From positions 9,314,935 to 9,378,934 of the forward strand of contig NC_058338.1 in NCBI RefSeq assembly GCF_905475395.1: 64,000 nt of DNA. Direction: 5' to 3'. Of this stretch, positions 22,767-34,944 are shown in pieces. The stretch comes from Chrysoperla carnea. Its lineage: Eukaryota > Arthropoda > Insecta > Neuroptera > Chrysopidae. The notes beneath the pieces are model-generated. The model made no database searches. It was not told where the DNA came from and saw nothing but the letters and a program-made list of their open reading frames with translations. Made by a program: the position numbers and the translations under genes. Each line of letters opens with the position of its first letter. Positions within the stretch are counted from its first letter, which is position 1.

Positions 22767-24329
22767 AACATTGTTAAATGTAAATTAAACACTGTTAAAA
22801 TCGCTATGTAAACGATAGTACTTTTTTTCAGTTTAAATTTAACGCAGTCGGGCTTTTTGATTTTTTTAATTTTTTTTTTCTTTTTTAAATTTAAATTACA
22901 ATTGAATATTTACGTACGTAAAGTGCTTACCTTATTTAGTATATATACAGACAACTTTAATATACATATAGAAAGCTTTTACCTAAATTGATTGATCGAA
23001 TCAGGTTCTCAGTGATATTTATATTTATACTCGGAGTAAAGATGGTATTTTGAGATATAAGTATAATAATAACTATACAAGATGATCCAAGCTATATCGG
23101 CAAGACCTCATAAAATGTCAGATAGCTTCAAAATAATGACAATTATTCGTTAAACTTTCTATCTTCTATAGTTTTGGAGAAAACGGACACCAAACTTTTG
23201 TCCTAATTGTCCTAAAAATGTTCAAACAGATATTGTTTTTTCTTATAAAAAACATTTTTTACATTTAAATTTTTGTTTGCTTTGCCAGTATTTTTTAATA
23301 ATTACATCCATTCCAAACTTACAATCCTTTGTTAACAAAGGCGTAGATATCTATATCCCTTTTTTACTCTAAATATAGAGCTACGAATAAATCAAATTAC
23401 TTTAAAAGGAGCTTTTTATGATTTTAATATGAAAAAAAGAAGATAAGAATAATTTTTATTATAGATTGCCTTTTTGTCTTTTTATATGCCTACCATAATC
23501 AATTTCTTTTACGTCATAGTATTTATGTACAAAATTCATTGACGTCATACCTTTTTTTGACGAAACAGAGTAGGGTAAGTACGGTTTCTGTAACTATATT
23601 TATAAACCATTTTGGTTACTCTAAGAATTAATACCTACTCTTAGCATTTTCCACAGAAAATACACTTTTCTACAGAAAAGTTTATATTTTACATATAACG
23701 TTTCTGTAACAGTTATTGCCTATGCTTTTTAAATTAAAAATTATCTACTGCAGTGATATCCACTGTATGGAGTAATAATTTTTTGGAGCTCATATAGCTC
23801 ATATGATAAAACATGTTGGAATTGCGCATGTATATCATGAGTAATTGTCTATGGGACTACCTCCACCTTTTCAGTCAATTTAACCAAAAACTATTCCCAA
23901 TAAAAATTCCGCTGTCTCTTTTAGTACATTTTCTTGACCTAATAATTCGAATTCATTCAATACGTAAATGGTATAATCTTTTTATAAGTATTTCTATTGC
24001 TTCTTAAAAAGTTTATATTCCCTTCGATTGTCACCATCATCAATATTATAATTAGTAATAATTAAACAAACAAAGTTAGATATTAAAATATGTGCGTTAA
24101 CTAACTAAGTTTGTTTATATAATTTAATAGTCGATAAATAAAATCATTTTTGTGGTTTCTTTATTGTATACAGTGTGTTCAAAGTTTTTGGTAAAACTAA
24201 AAAATTGCGCTGTTTGACGACGTATGAAATGACGTTTTCAGGGCATGAAAACGTCTGAAAATTTCAAATTTGTTCATAATACATAGTTTACTTTTTGCTG
24301 AATATTTTAATAATTATTGATATTATCAA
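22767..24329. other. Intergenic DNA with a small family A trace
   Basis: At 23224-23290 the run ACAGATATTGTTTTTTCTTA...AACATTTTTTACATTTAAAT resembles the middle of family A. The rest is AT-rich with no supported gene. Confidence 0.35.
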
Positions 24330-24530
24330 ATTGTCGGACAAATTTCCTGCAGCGTTTTTTTAGACCTACATCTTAATTATTACGTTATCATGTTCATTTT
24401 CGAAAACGCAGCACTTTCGAAAAAAGTCGTCGAGAAAATGTTTGGTAGACTTGCCAAAAGAAAGCAACTCACTAAATTTCAAGTATGCATTGGTCATTTA
24501 ATAAAAGGGGTACTGTACCGCGGACTAATT
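24330..24530 (+). repeat. Family C element, single copy
   Basis: Contains TGTCGGACAAATTTCCTG, CACTTTCGAAAAAAGTCGTC, TTTGGTAGACTTGCCAAAAG, TTTCAAGTA and GTACTGTACCGCGGACTA. The frame is open over the whole element and keeps FGRLAKRK-x-LTKFQV. Unlike the copies at 16.4 and 26.4 kb, no inverted partner is adjacent. Confidence 0.7.
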
Positions 24531-24679
24531 GATTACTCACGACGTAAATGTTCAAACCATTTCGACATTATTAATCCGAAAGTCGAAAATGTTAACGCAT
24601 ATGTTCATATCCATAATATATCATTATTTATTCAGCTACAACAAGGTGTTGCTAGTATTGTTGTTGTTAATTGACAAAA

Positions 24680-25494
24680 TGCGTGTCATAAAACGTTTGT
24701 TAATTATGATATCATTACATAACATAAAAAATACATTTCAATTATTATGATGTCAATAAAGATGTCAACGAAAATCACTTTAATAAAAAACGAATCAATA
24801 GGTAGATTCTACTCATGCATGAGCGAGTTTTTTTTAAGTCGAAGTCACCATGGTTATAACTTTATTGTGTGTCATAAACTTTATTGTGTGTCTCTTTATC
24901 CAAGCCCGCATTGCTCATAGAGGAGGAAGCGAGATGGGTATACGACTCTCCTATCTATCTCAGTTTCTCTAAAAGTAATGAGATGTTGTCTCTCTTTCTT
25001 ACTCGTATTTTTGGTTGTCACTGTCTTACTCGTATTTTAGTTACAGAAGTCTGAGGGACTTTTGTAAGTCACATTTGCCCATACCTGATCTATAACATAA
25101 ACACAATGTATAAAAATACACCCACTATTATGCTGCACAAAAAAAAAACAATTTGGCTACAATTCATTATTTTGAGAGACATAAGATATATTAAAATACT
25201 CATTCAAAGGGTAGTAAAATAAAAATATATTAACAATAGTAGTAGTAAAAATAAAAACAATTTTGGATGCTGTCCAATTTTTTTGTGTTTGGATCAATAC
25301 AACAACTTTCAGCCCTATTAATTTCCAGTTTGCATATTATTATTCTCTAGACTGCACAATGCTAATAAAAAGTATATGCTAATAAAAAGTATTTTCGTAT
25401 AAAATTTATTGTTTGAAAATTTTGGAACTATGCTCCTTATCGCAGGTTTTCATTCTGATTTGTTAAAAAAACCGACAACGAAAACCGACCATTT
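24680..25494. other. Intergenic DNA, no gene seen
   Basis: Slightly richer in G/C around 24890-25090, where the phrase TCTTACTCGTATTTT appears twice, but with no open frame or RNA structure I can support. Confidence 0.35.
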
Positions 25495-25800
25495 TCGTCT
25501 AGGTCACCTACGAAACTAAAACTTTTTCAATCGATTCAGCTTGCTATGAATTTTGACATTATGTCAAAAATATTTTTATAATTTGTCAATTTTTATTTTT
25601 TGTGTTGTTATGAAAGTGAGTTATCAGAAGTTAAAGATAATAGAAGTAATTTAAGTACAAGGAAATTTTATGTTAGGTCATAATAAATATCCTGATCAAA
25701 CCAAATGTAGGTAATGTATATGCACATATTGGATTGACTACTAAATCAGAAGTATGTCTTTTTTAAACTTGTATTACAATTAATTCATACAGTAAAAAGT
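25495..25800 (-). repeat. Family B dispersed repeat, inverted
   Basis: Minus-strand copy of the repeat at 6390 and 36000: reversed it reads TTTAAAAAAGACATACTTCT, GATTTAGTAGTCAATCCAAT, CATAAAATTTCCTTGT, TTCTGATAACTCAC, and the portion ATTGAAAAAGTTT...TAGGTGACCTAGAC shared with 36300-36330. Confidence 0.75.
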
Positions 25801-26324
25801 ATATTAAATTCTTTAAAGAATAAAACAAGTATTTGACTTCTGAAACTAATACCTGAAAACTTTTGGATTAATCAAGTACGTAATCCCACTAATTTTGGGT
25901 CATTCAAATATTTGATTAATTGAACAGATTGTCAATTAATTTCGAAAAATAATGAGAAAACTTTTGAAATAGATTTTCTTGTTTTTATCTGTAATTTTTA
26001 TGAAGGAAGTATAAAACTGACAATAGCCCTCGACGGATCCAGGGATAGCCGTACAAACAGCAGTAATATGTAGAAACTACTTCAGAAAACTTGATATTGG
26101 GAGACATACCATTTCATGGTTTCACAATTTTAGATATTACTTTTAAAAGCATATATGTCGAGCATTTAATTCGAGCTAAAAATGTGACAATCAATATGAT
26201 CTCTTTAGTAAGAATAAGTTCATAAATAAATTTAGCATATTTTAATATTATATTCAAATTTAGTTGGAGTTTCATTTAGAACTTCTTACACTTGACATGA
26301 ATATTACACAAAATTGTGTTATAG

Positions 26325-26725
26325 TCCACGGGACAGCACCCTTATTGTTAAATGATATTGATACTTCGTGAGTGGATTATTTTGGCAAATCTGCGAAACT
26401 TTCTCTTTTAAGACTTTTTTCGAAAGTGTTGCATTTTCAATTGATCATGTCAATATATTATATCATAACGTCATATTTCAGCTATCGATCTGATTAAATA
26501 TATATAATACGGATTTAGAAAAGTAAGTTAATACAGTACGAGTTTCGTTTTGTACAGTTTTCGTTTTATCAAGTGGTCACAATGTTCGACAAATTTTCTG
26601 CCACATTTTTTCAGACCGATAGCTTAAATACCACTATATCGTACTCATTTGAAAACATTACTTTCGAAAACAGTCGTATGAAGTTTCAAGTAAGTATGTA
26701 TAAAAAGGATGCTGTCTCGTGGACT
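26325..26725. repeat. Family C inverted pair (degenerate)
   Basis: Left arm 26325-26495 (minus sense) and right arm 26580-26725 (plus sense) are both family C units in head-to-head orientation, separated by ~85 bases. The reading frame is broken in the left arm. In the right arm about 40 bases covering the FGRLAKRK codons are cleanly missing. Confidence 0.7.
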
Positions 26726-26729
26726 ATTT

Positions 26730-28480
26730 ATTTAATTTGATTAATTTAATAATAATTTAGTTTTGCCAACTTCCCAGAAAGGTAAAGGTAGTATTAAAAG
26801 TATCTACCTAAATATATACATTTTACATAGGTATGTAAATACATTACAAACAGAATTTTAATAAATTATAACACGAAATTGTACTTAGAATTAGTTAATA
26901 ACTTGTAAACATTATATATACTTAATATTTATTTATTTAACTAATCAATTTAAAAACTGTCGCATCTTTGCGCTCTCTTGACAGAAAAAAAAAAGTTGAC
27001 ATAGAAATATCCAATTGAAAAGGATAGCCCATATGATTCATAATTTTTTCAGCCAAATTTGAACGATAAAATAATAATTAAAAGCCCTTATGACCTAGAA
27101 ATTTTTTGTGATTTTTGGAAACTTTGTTAATTAAAAAATGTATTTATAAAGTTTTATTGAAATCCCTATGTATTATTCCATCCTTGGATATCTCCTTAAA
27201 CGGTCAAAATTTATAAAATTTAAGCTTTATTCTTAGCCTGTGAAAAAAATTCGTTAAATTCTGTCGAAAAGTAGATTTTACCGCAGTTCAAACATAGGAA
27301 CTGCAAGTATCATGCTAGAAATACCCTTATTACCTCAAAGTTTTTGAAATAACAGCATTTGAAATTCATATTTTAGAGACTATTCTAAGTACTTTTTGTA
27401 TCTTGCGATTCATACGATCCTAATAGTTTAACTGAAAGTCATTTATCATTAATAAAGACCGTTCGAAGTCCTTGAAATTTGATAGACAATATACAAAAGT
27501 TCAAAATAAAGTCGTAGTGAGGTGAATGACACACTTTTAAATTAAAACGGGAATTTAAAATCACAATTATAAAATATTGAAAATAACTCATCTGTATGTG
27601 TGTGTTTCCCCTTATATAAATTTTTTTTTGTTATTTATAAGAAACCCTGCTTATTTATATCAAACACAAAAAACACATATAAAATATCATTTCCGGTTCA
27701 ATTATTCATACAACATTTCAATAAAACAAAAAAAATAAATAAATAAAAATTTAACTTGAATGTAATAAAAAATTATTATTTTTTATTTTTTGAATAAAAA
27801 GTATTCCTATTTGAAATTCGAATCAATGAACTCTTAATACAATTCACTTATAGTAATCATTACCATGACATATTATTTTTTTTGAATGAGGAACGTTCTT
27901 CATATAAGACTTTTAATTCGGCTGTACAGGGTAATTCAATCCGATTTACAGAGTGTACAATCATTTCCCGTCAGCACTCAGTAATCTTTAGTCGCATGAT
28001 CAATAATTTGCTCCCGCTTTCTTTACCTGTACTGTGTCTAATATTTCGTGCGTTAAAAACTATTTAGCTTGGTAAATCATAACCTCTACATAATTGTATA
28101 TAAATTTATTTTTAATACAATAGCTAATTAAAAATAGTTTGATTATGTAATTATTGAATGATGTTCGAGAGGGAACGTATTAGAGTACAGAAATAATCTA
28201 AATAATTAAATTCATTTTAACGTTAATTTCCAAATATTTCTATCCAAATTTACTGAATACGACGTATATTAAACTAACGAAATTAAACGGGCAGATCCAA
28301 TATAATAATTTCACATAGTTAAACTGCTAATTGCGTGTCGCTTGTCACCAGTAAATGTCTCTGTATGAAATCACTATGCATGTGGATTGTTTACTTTAGA
28401 AATGGATAAATTATAATTAGTATAATGAGTATGCTTGAAAAAAGTGTCGAAAGTGGAAAGTGGAGAGACAAGGCCAAAGC
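26730..28480. other. Intergenic DNA, no gene seen
   Basis: AT-rich. The run CAGTAATCTTTAGTCGCATG at 27980 has a similar phrase (CGGTAATCTTTAGTCGCGTG) in an intron of POC1 at ~57472, suggesting a shared old repeat. No gene. Confidence 0.35.
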
Positions 28481-28482
28481 GA

Positions 28483-28891
28483 GGAGCATATGTAGCCCAA
28501 ATTTTTAATTTACTTTTTCCTTTCGCGCATATGTAGCCCAAAGAATTTTACTTTTTTGGCACTAAGGCAAACTAAGTATTTATCGTCCAAACTTTGTTTA
28601 AGGAGGTATTTTTGACTGCTTTTTACGAATCTGATATCCGTGTGATCGGACATCAGATTCGTAAACAGCAGCCAAAAATACCTCCGAGAGCAAAGATGGA
28701 TGATAAATACTTAATGTGCCGTTTTTATACCAAAAAAGTGAAATTCTTGGCCAAATATGACACGATTTTCGATACGTTACAGAATCGATTAATCCGACAT
28801 CAGATTCGTATTCGGCAACCAAAAATACCTACTAGATGAAAATTTTAAGCCAAAATAAGCATTTCAAACAAATTTGGGCTACATATGCTCC
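28483..28891. repeat. Fold-back element with 22-bp perfect terminal inverted repeats
   Basis: Terminal repeats 28483-28504 (GGAGCATATGTAGCCCAA...) and 28870-28891 are perfect reverse complements over 22 bases. Inside, arms at ~28500-28642 and ~28647-28765 form a second, longer, imperfect inverted repeat centred on about 28644 (CGAATCTGATATCCG versus CGGACATCAGATTCG). A third copy of the inner end is at 28797-28831. No transposase frame; a non-autonomous DNA transposon or fold-back element is likely. Confidence 0.85.
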
Positions 28892-28959
28892 TTCTGACTT
28901 TGTTAAGTTGGCTGAATGTTCCTTGGGGTCCTATAAACACGTTACAAAAAGTTTCATTA

Positions 28960-29096
28960 AAATCAGTGCTGTTTTCCAACTTTTTCCTTGCATCCCGTAC
29001 AGTTTCATTAAAAATCATTCGCTAGTTTTTGCGTGAAAGCGTAACAAACAAACAAACATGCTTACTTTCACATTTATAATATGTATATAGGGATTA
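28960..29096 (+). mobile_element. Transposable-element tail
   Basis: GCTAGTTTTTGCGTGAAAGC, then GTAACAAACAAACAAACATG, CTTACTTTCACATTTATAAT. The same tail occurs at ~50280-50356. From general knowledge this is a frequent 3' end of insect dispersed elements; its class cannot be set from this alone. Confidence 0.6.
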
Positions 29097-29154
29097 TATG
29101 TATTATATTATTGTGCATATCGATATATTATTCTATCAGTTATTTAATAACAAC

Positions 29155-29720
29155 CATGGCTCCCACTCAAGAAAGGTTGCGAGGATGCCATACCAAGAAG
29201 GTCTTAACAGATTAGGAGATAATCTGAAAAACCAACAATTAAAGGCATGGATCACCTACGAGGGAGGGCGAATCGCCAAAAGCCTGTTGGGTGAAGGAAA
29301 CTCGCTCGGTAACAGAGCCGAGGAGATCTTGAAACTAGACAGAGTTGATATTAGAGTCATCGTAGAGTTACTCACAGGGCATGATAACCTGAACAAGTTC
29401 CAACATCAGATTGGAAAAAGACAATCTCCCGCGTGTGACACCGGAGAAAATTCAGAAGAAACATCGATCCACTTTCTCTGTTACTGCTCGGCGCTCATAC
29501 AGCAGCGAAGGAAATGGTTTGGTCCGGCCATAGTCGAACCAGAAGAAATTAGGAAACTCAGCGCTAGGCAAATCCTGGGTTTCAGTACATCAGTTGGTTA
29601 TAATAGTCACTGAAAATCGTAGCGGGGATAGAGTACAACGGTCTATTTGGCTAGGTGCTCTGAACCATTGCTTCGAGGCCCGATGCTCGAGCATGGCCCG
29701 CTAACCTCCATACACATACC
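29155..29720 (+). mobile_element. Non-LTR retrotransposon C-terminal fragment (R1/I-type)
   Basis: The frame 29187-29613 encodes the end of a retrotransposon polyprotein: ELLTGHDNLNKFQHQIGK is the usual LTGH...H..IG block after RNase H, followed by CDTGENSEETSIHFLCYCSAL, a zinc-knuckle-like motif in which the first cysteine pair is partly lost (CDTG instead of CxxC). The frame ends at a stop at 29611. A 3' UTR with GCTCGAGCATGGCCCGCTAA follows and ends in ACCCATACCCATA. It is a different lineage from the copies at 4.0 and 13.8 kb. The 5' part is missing. Confidence 0.75.
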
Positions 29721-32062
29721 CATACCCATAATTAATAACAAATTATACCATTGGATTTTTGTAAATATAAATGTATACAATGCATCATCACACAACTTTT
29801 ACCCTTTCATACAGTTAAGAATGAATAAACCACACGTGATAGTTAAATATATTTAAATATACACAAGGTACACACATAATAATTTTTTTTTGGAAAGAGA
29901 AATATAGTATTATGTTATACATTCAACTTCCTTATCTTTATAATATATTTAATATAATCTGTCTGTGTGGAAAATACACTCACTATACACAGGATGTCTA
30001 CACAATTTTTTCACTCTTAATAACATTTAAGAATGTATGAGCACGATAGTGGGGACACAAATTTAAAAACTGTATATTTTCAATTTTGATGATAAATTAA
30101 ATTATTACTTGACGATATAAGAAGAAAAGTAAGAATAAAATTTTTCGATATCTGGCGTAATTTTCAAAATATCAAAAATTGAAAATTTTGTTTAATTATT
30201 CAGCTTTCGATATTTCGAAAACCAAGGCACATATCGAAAAAATGTTTTCTTATTTTAACATTTAATTTAGTTCATTACGTAATTTGTATGTCAAATCTGT
30301 AATAAAATTGCCTATAAATAAAAATAAAGTAAATTACTATTGATATATTATTTCTATTTTTATATTATTTCTATTGATATTATTATTTCTAGTCTGTTTT
30401 TAGAAACGGGTATATCAATAGAAATTGTTGAAGTTTATAGCACTGTTATTCCTCAACATTATGTATTTTTTAGGCTGCAAAATCTTAAAATTTGTGACCG
30501 GAGTCTCCAGATTTCGCCTAATAATTATTCAATTAATAGCTATTTTGTCAAAAAACTGTCTTTTGTTTTCTGTCCATGCATGCGAGAGATCATTACAGGA
30601 CAGCCTACATAAATACTATGTTTAACATTTTTGGAATTCCTCTTCAAATTGACATTTGTTGTGTAATATTTTTTGGTAGAGGACAACCTATATTTATAAA
30701 TAGATATAATGTATCTCTACTTCTATTTAGTGTAGTTTTATTCACCGCATAGCATATAATATCATATCATGTATGAATGCACCCGTGATACGCTTTGAAT
30801 AATACTATAGTAACAGTTGTTTACTAGATGATTCACCTTTGCATGCATGACACGCTCAAAAGATCAAATCAATAATTCGGCCACCTTTTTAGAAACAAAC
30901 ACTTTTCTTTATCGACTTTAAACAAATCGCGTGGTATATTAATTTATTAAGTCGCAATGAGTTTCGCGTTAATGGAAACTAATTTTAAGGATATGTTAAA
31001 AAAAAGTCTCTGATAATACAATTTCCAAAAAAAGTTGCAGGATTTAGGATTTTAGCCAGCAGTTAAAAGTAATTACTGTGAAGCATTGAACCAAGGAATT
31101 GGCTCGTCAGTTGATTTTTATCGGAGTCGGTGGAAAATGTTTGCCTGAGTGTACTAATCAACCCCTATAGAGTGGTACAAATGTACCCTACTCCCAGACA
31201 CCACATTCTCTTTTGGACAATTCGTTGGACAATTTTTTTTGCTTTGAAATTTTTTAAGCAATTTTCAACTTTCAACCGTTTTCGAGATGTAAGCATTTTA
31301 AAACAAAGACAACTCGTTTTTTACGAAAACAAAGATTATTTCGTAGTTCCGGTCAATAAAATATTAAAAATATTTTTATTTTTTTTTTATGTATAGCAGA
31401 GATTGAGGCTTAAATGCTTAAAGGCTTGAGAAACATTATTAAGGTAAAATTTTGTTCATTATGTAATCCGATATCACATTCGTAACTATAAAAAAAGAAA
31501 GTAAATTTTTTGTATCACTTATCTCTACTCTGTTTTTAGGTATGCGTCCCGCACTGCGGAGTAAAAAGAAATTGCCAACAAATAGGATCATTGAAATTCT
31601 GCTCCATTATGGTGTTCACCTTCTAATATTGTCGGAGATATTTATATTCAAAGTATTTTTTGTTCAAGACCTTTTCTTTCCTCCGATCTGACAGTCACTT
31701 CAAAATAAAATTAGTAGTAAATAAAAACCATAGAAGTAATAACATACAGGTAACCTCTTTGATAAAAACTCAGTGAGTGAGAATAAAATTGAAGGTTTGT
31801 TCTAAACGTGTTCATTTGCGCCAACGAACAATTTTAATTATCATTTTCATTAAATTATTCTGTATTTAGTGTTAGACTGTATTTGATGTATTCTAACACA
31901 AAGTAGCTACTTGTATTTGATGTAAGTAACATACAAAGAGTACTTCTAGCAGCTAACTAGAACCTAATCGTGTAATATGATACATATTTGTGATTATATT
32001 TCATGTTACTTAGATATAAATAAAGCATAAAATAATCATATTAAAATGCATACTTATAGAAA
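29721..32062. other. Intergenic DNA, no gene seen
   Basis: AT-rich. Short frames (30340-30612, 31130-31396) have no recognisable domain. No RNA gene seen. Confidence 0.35.
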
Positions 32063-32579
32063 CAAATGAAAACAAACAATTGACTGAGTTAATTGTTGGA
32101 ATACCACGTACAGACAGTGTTGATTACTCTGTCACATTACACATATACCTCACAAATACATAACTGATATATCCATATAATACATACTATATAATTGGCG
32201 CCCTTACGGGTAAGCAGTGATGTTTAGGAAAAAAATGTTTCAAACAAAAGTTGTTTATTTTTTTATAAGGAACATTTTTTACATTTAAATTTTTGTTCTA
32301 TCTCTAACGGTTTACAAGATGGGTCTTACGGACCAAAGATCCACTTGACTTCACTTTTTACATCCTAAGCACGCTATAATTTCAGCTTGATATCATTTTT
32401 CGTTTTTGAGTTATCGTGATGACAGACGGGCAGACGACAGACAACCGGAAATGGACTAATTAGGTGATTTTATGACCACTTATACCAAAATTTTGTTCAT
32501 AGCATCAATATTTTTAAGCGTTACAAACTTGGGACTAAACTTAGTATACCTTGGTATATTTCATATACATGGTATAATA
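32063..32579 (+). repeat. Family A dispersed element, near full length
   Basis: Left end ACAAATGAAAACAAACAATT, right end ATACATGGTATAAT. Contains the usual family A blocks, among them GTTTACAAGATGGGTCTTAC, ACGGGCAGACGACAGACAAC and CTTGGGACTAAACTTAGTAT. Confidence 0.8.
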
Positions 32580-33114
32580 ATTCGTACGCATTGTTTTTCA
32601 ATTTTCTAAAGAGACATCGAACCCATTGAGGCATCGCCATTTTCTTTTTTGCTTACTCGTTAAATTTTTCAGTAACCATAATGTAAAATTCACAATATTT
32701 CTACGCATGCAATATTTTTTTCTACATAGGTGGTACTCTATGTAGAAAATCGAAAACCAAGAACAAGTAGCATATGTCTGTCTTACAATATAATACCGTA
32801 TAGGTTACTACAATGTTTAGCAAATTTTACTCAAGGCAATGTTTTTATTCCCAAATCAATAAAGGAACCCTTTTACCGCTACTCTGCACATATGTATACA
32901 TAGTTATACGTTTTTAGGGTAAATAATACAATATAAATTAGTAGGCACAAGTGTTTCAAGTGCTATTATGAAACATTTTGGGGAACAGCTTAAATTAGTC
33001 TCATCTGGTAAAAGAAATCCCTTTTGCGAAATAAATTCTAGAGCAGATATTAAGTGTTTTGTCTCAATGTTATTAAATTTAAATATACTGTAAGAAATGA
33101 AACATTTATGGTTA

Positions 33115-33485
33115 CAGGCCCGTGCGTAAGGGAGGGGTTTTGGGGGTCGAAACCCCTCCCTTAGGTTCCCCCCCCCAGCGAGAATCTACCCAAAACAATT
33201 TTGTACACCTGTCTGTGCAATCTGCCCAAATCAACTAACGAATCAGATATTCATGCATATTTTAAGTTCGCGGTACATTCTTTGACTTTATCTTTGAGTC
33301 GAGTACTTCAAACAGAAAAACTGGACGTTGGCGAGGCTATGGAACTAGTTGATACTGCGAAACATATTTTAATTGAAAGAAGAGAAAACGTTAGAGAAGA
33401 ACTACTTTTGAAGTCATTTATTTATTTAAATCAGGTAACGCTCCCTCCCCCTCTCCTAAAATTTTCAAAATTGATTTATACTTAG
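33115..33485 (+). mobile_element. Putative DNA-transposon piece with hairpin and short ORF
   Basis: A perfect 13-bp hairpin (AAGGGAGGGGTTT at 33128-33140 and its complement at 33150-33162) precedes a C-run and a frame (33201-33485) with protein-like content (VHSLTLSLSRVLQTEKLDVG, then AKHILIERRENVREELL). The composition and GGGG-rich flank resemble hAT/zinc-finger-MYM-type elements of insects, but the match is from memory and weak. The frame opens at about 33200 and runs into a GTAACG, possibly a splice donor. Confidence 0.35.
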
Positions 33486-33489
33486 TCCA

Positions 33490-34070
33490 ACTTCATATCA
33501 CTGGCGCTCGTACATTTTTAATATCCAAATTCCTATTTCGATAAAACCAATATCGATGTATCGGTATTGAAGTTATCTCCATCAAGACACACCAACTCTA
33601 ATCAAGACACACTTATCAAATTTTTTTCATAAGCTAAACAATTAAACATTTTATGATTCCACAAAGATTACAAAGAAAGTAAGTTAATTAAATATTTATA
33701 CAAAGAAATATTTCGTTAATAACTCCCAAGAGTACAAACCGCCACATATCACTCTCAAAGGAAGAAACCTGTCTTAAAATGGTTTACACGCAAAAACCTT
33801 AACAATATAGAGACGAAAGTAAATTCACTTAAAGATTTATTTCGTACACGAATATTTAATTTTATTTTGATTTAATGTCGTAAATTTTAATACACAACCT
33901 ACGACAAAAATTTTCTTATTTAATAGCATGGAAAAGCTTAGTATATCGTATACTCACGTACATACATTTTTATGAGGATATACATACACAACACACTAAA
34001 TATCAAGAGAACAATATAACGAGAATTTATAAAACATTGAAGGTAGAATTAAAGTAGCAATACTGGTTAT
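33490..34070. other. Intergenic DNA, no gene seen
   Basis: AT-rich; no supported feature. Confidence 0.3.
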
Positions 34071-34074
34071 ATAT

Positions 34075-34140
34075 AGGACTAGCTGATTCCCGCCCGTTTC
34101 GTTGGGCACACAGTGAATACACAGATTTCCACACAGATCA
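34075..34140. mobile_element. Helitron-associated flank
   Basis: TATATAGGACTAGCTGATTC and CCCGTTTCGTTGGGCACAC. The related string TATATAGACTAGCTGTGAAC with CCCGCTTTGCTGGGCAAC lies at 34953-35005. Together they bracket the helicase fragment. Confidence 0.5.
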
Positions 34141-34178
34141 CCCATAAGGTACTGTGTATTGGAATGCGTTCCCGTTAT

Positions 34179-34812
34179 TTATTGTGACGGGATTCCCAGT
34201 AGGCGTACACCACAAAAAAATTGCCACCATAAAACTAAGGACAAATTTTGAAAATTTTGTATAATAATGGATTCTTGAATGAAAACTTCTCTGTAAACAA
34301 CATTCTTCGTACGTTTATCTGTTTGGAGAACGATGAGATCCTCAGGTGAACTGACTCTTGAACACGCCACATAAAATTGACCATGAGAAATACAGTCACT
34401 TTGTAAATCTACACTGGCTGATTTTAAACTCTGACCTTGTGTTTTATTGATAGTCATCGCAAAGCAACATTTTACTGGAAACTGCAAACGCTTAAATTCA
34501 AAATGATAGTCCGATGGAATCAGAGGGATTCTCGGAATGAATACACTTTCACCCTCATACTTTCCTGTAAAAATTGTTGCTTCGATAACGTTTCTTTGCA
34601 TGGTTTTTACTCGTATTCTGGTGCCACTACACAAGTTTTGGTGGATTTAAATTACGCAACAACATTATTGGTGCACCAATTTTTAAATTAAGAATATGAG
34701 GTGGTTTTATCGGGGGGTTGAGTGTGTGTAGAAACTCAACAGGATAGTGAACAGTATATTCTACCTCTATGACTGTATCCACAGACTTATAAACTACAGA
34801 AAATCCGTTGGG
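34179..34812 (-). pseudogene. Helitron Rep/Helicase C-terminal remnant (frameshifted)
   Basis: Minus-strand frames encode the end of the PIF1-like helicase of a Helitron. Upstream part (~34812 to ~34625): [20 protein letters not shown], then [18 protein letters not shown]. After a one-base frame change near 34620 comes SGTRIRVKTMQRNVIEAT, FIPRIPLIPSDYHFEFKRLQ, FPVKCCFAMTINKTQGQSL, HGQFYVACSRVSSPEDL and NVVYREVF. These are helicase motifs V/VI (AMTINKTQGQ, YVACSRV). The frameshift and lack of the upstream Rep and ATPase parts make it a dead fragment. The last ~30 codons to 34179 read past the family's usual end. Confidence 0.88.
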
Positions 34813-34944
34813 ATAGGAATTCCGTAAAATCCGTTCTTAGAGGATGTATATGTCACGAAAGAGGTAAGTATGCGAAATTTGAAGTTAATCGGACTTCTAG
34901 TTTCGGAGATTTGTTGATGAGTCAGTCAGTGGTAGGTTAATCGC

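Noticed and set aside
28594..28839. Opposed frames at 28.6 kb as genes
   Set aside because: They are mirror images caused by the inverted repeat of the fold-back element.
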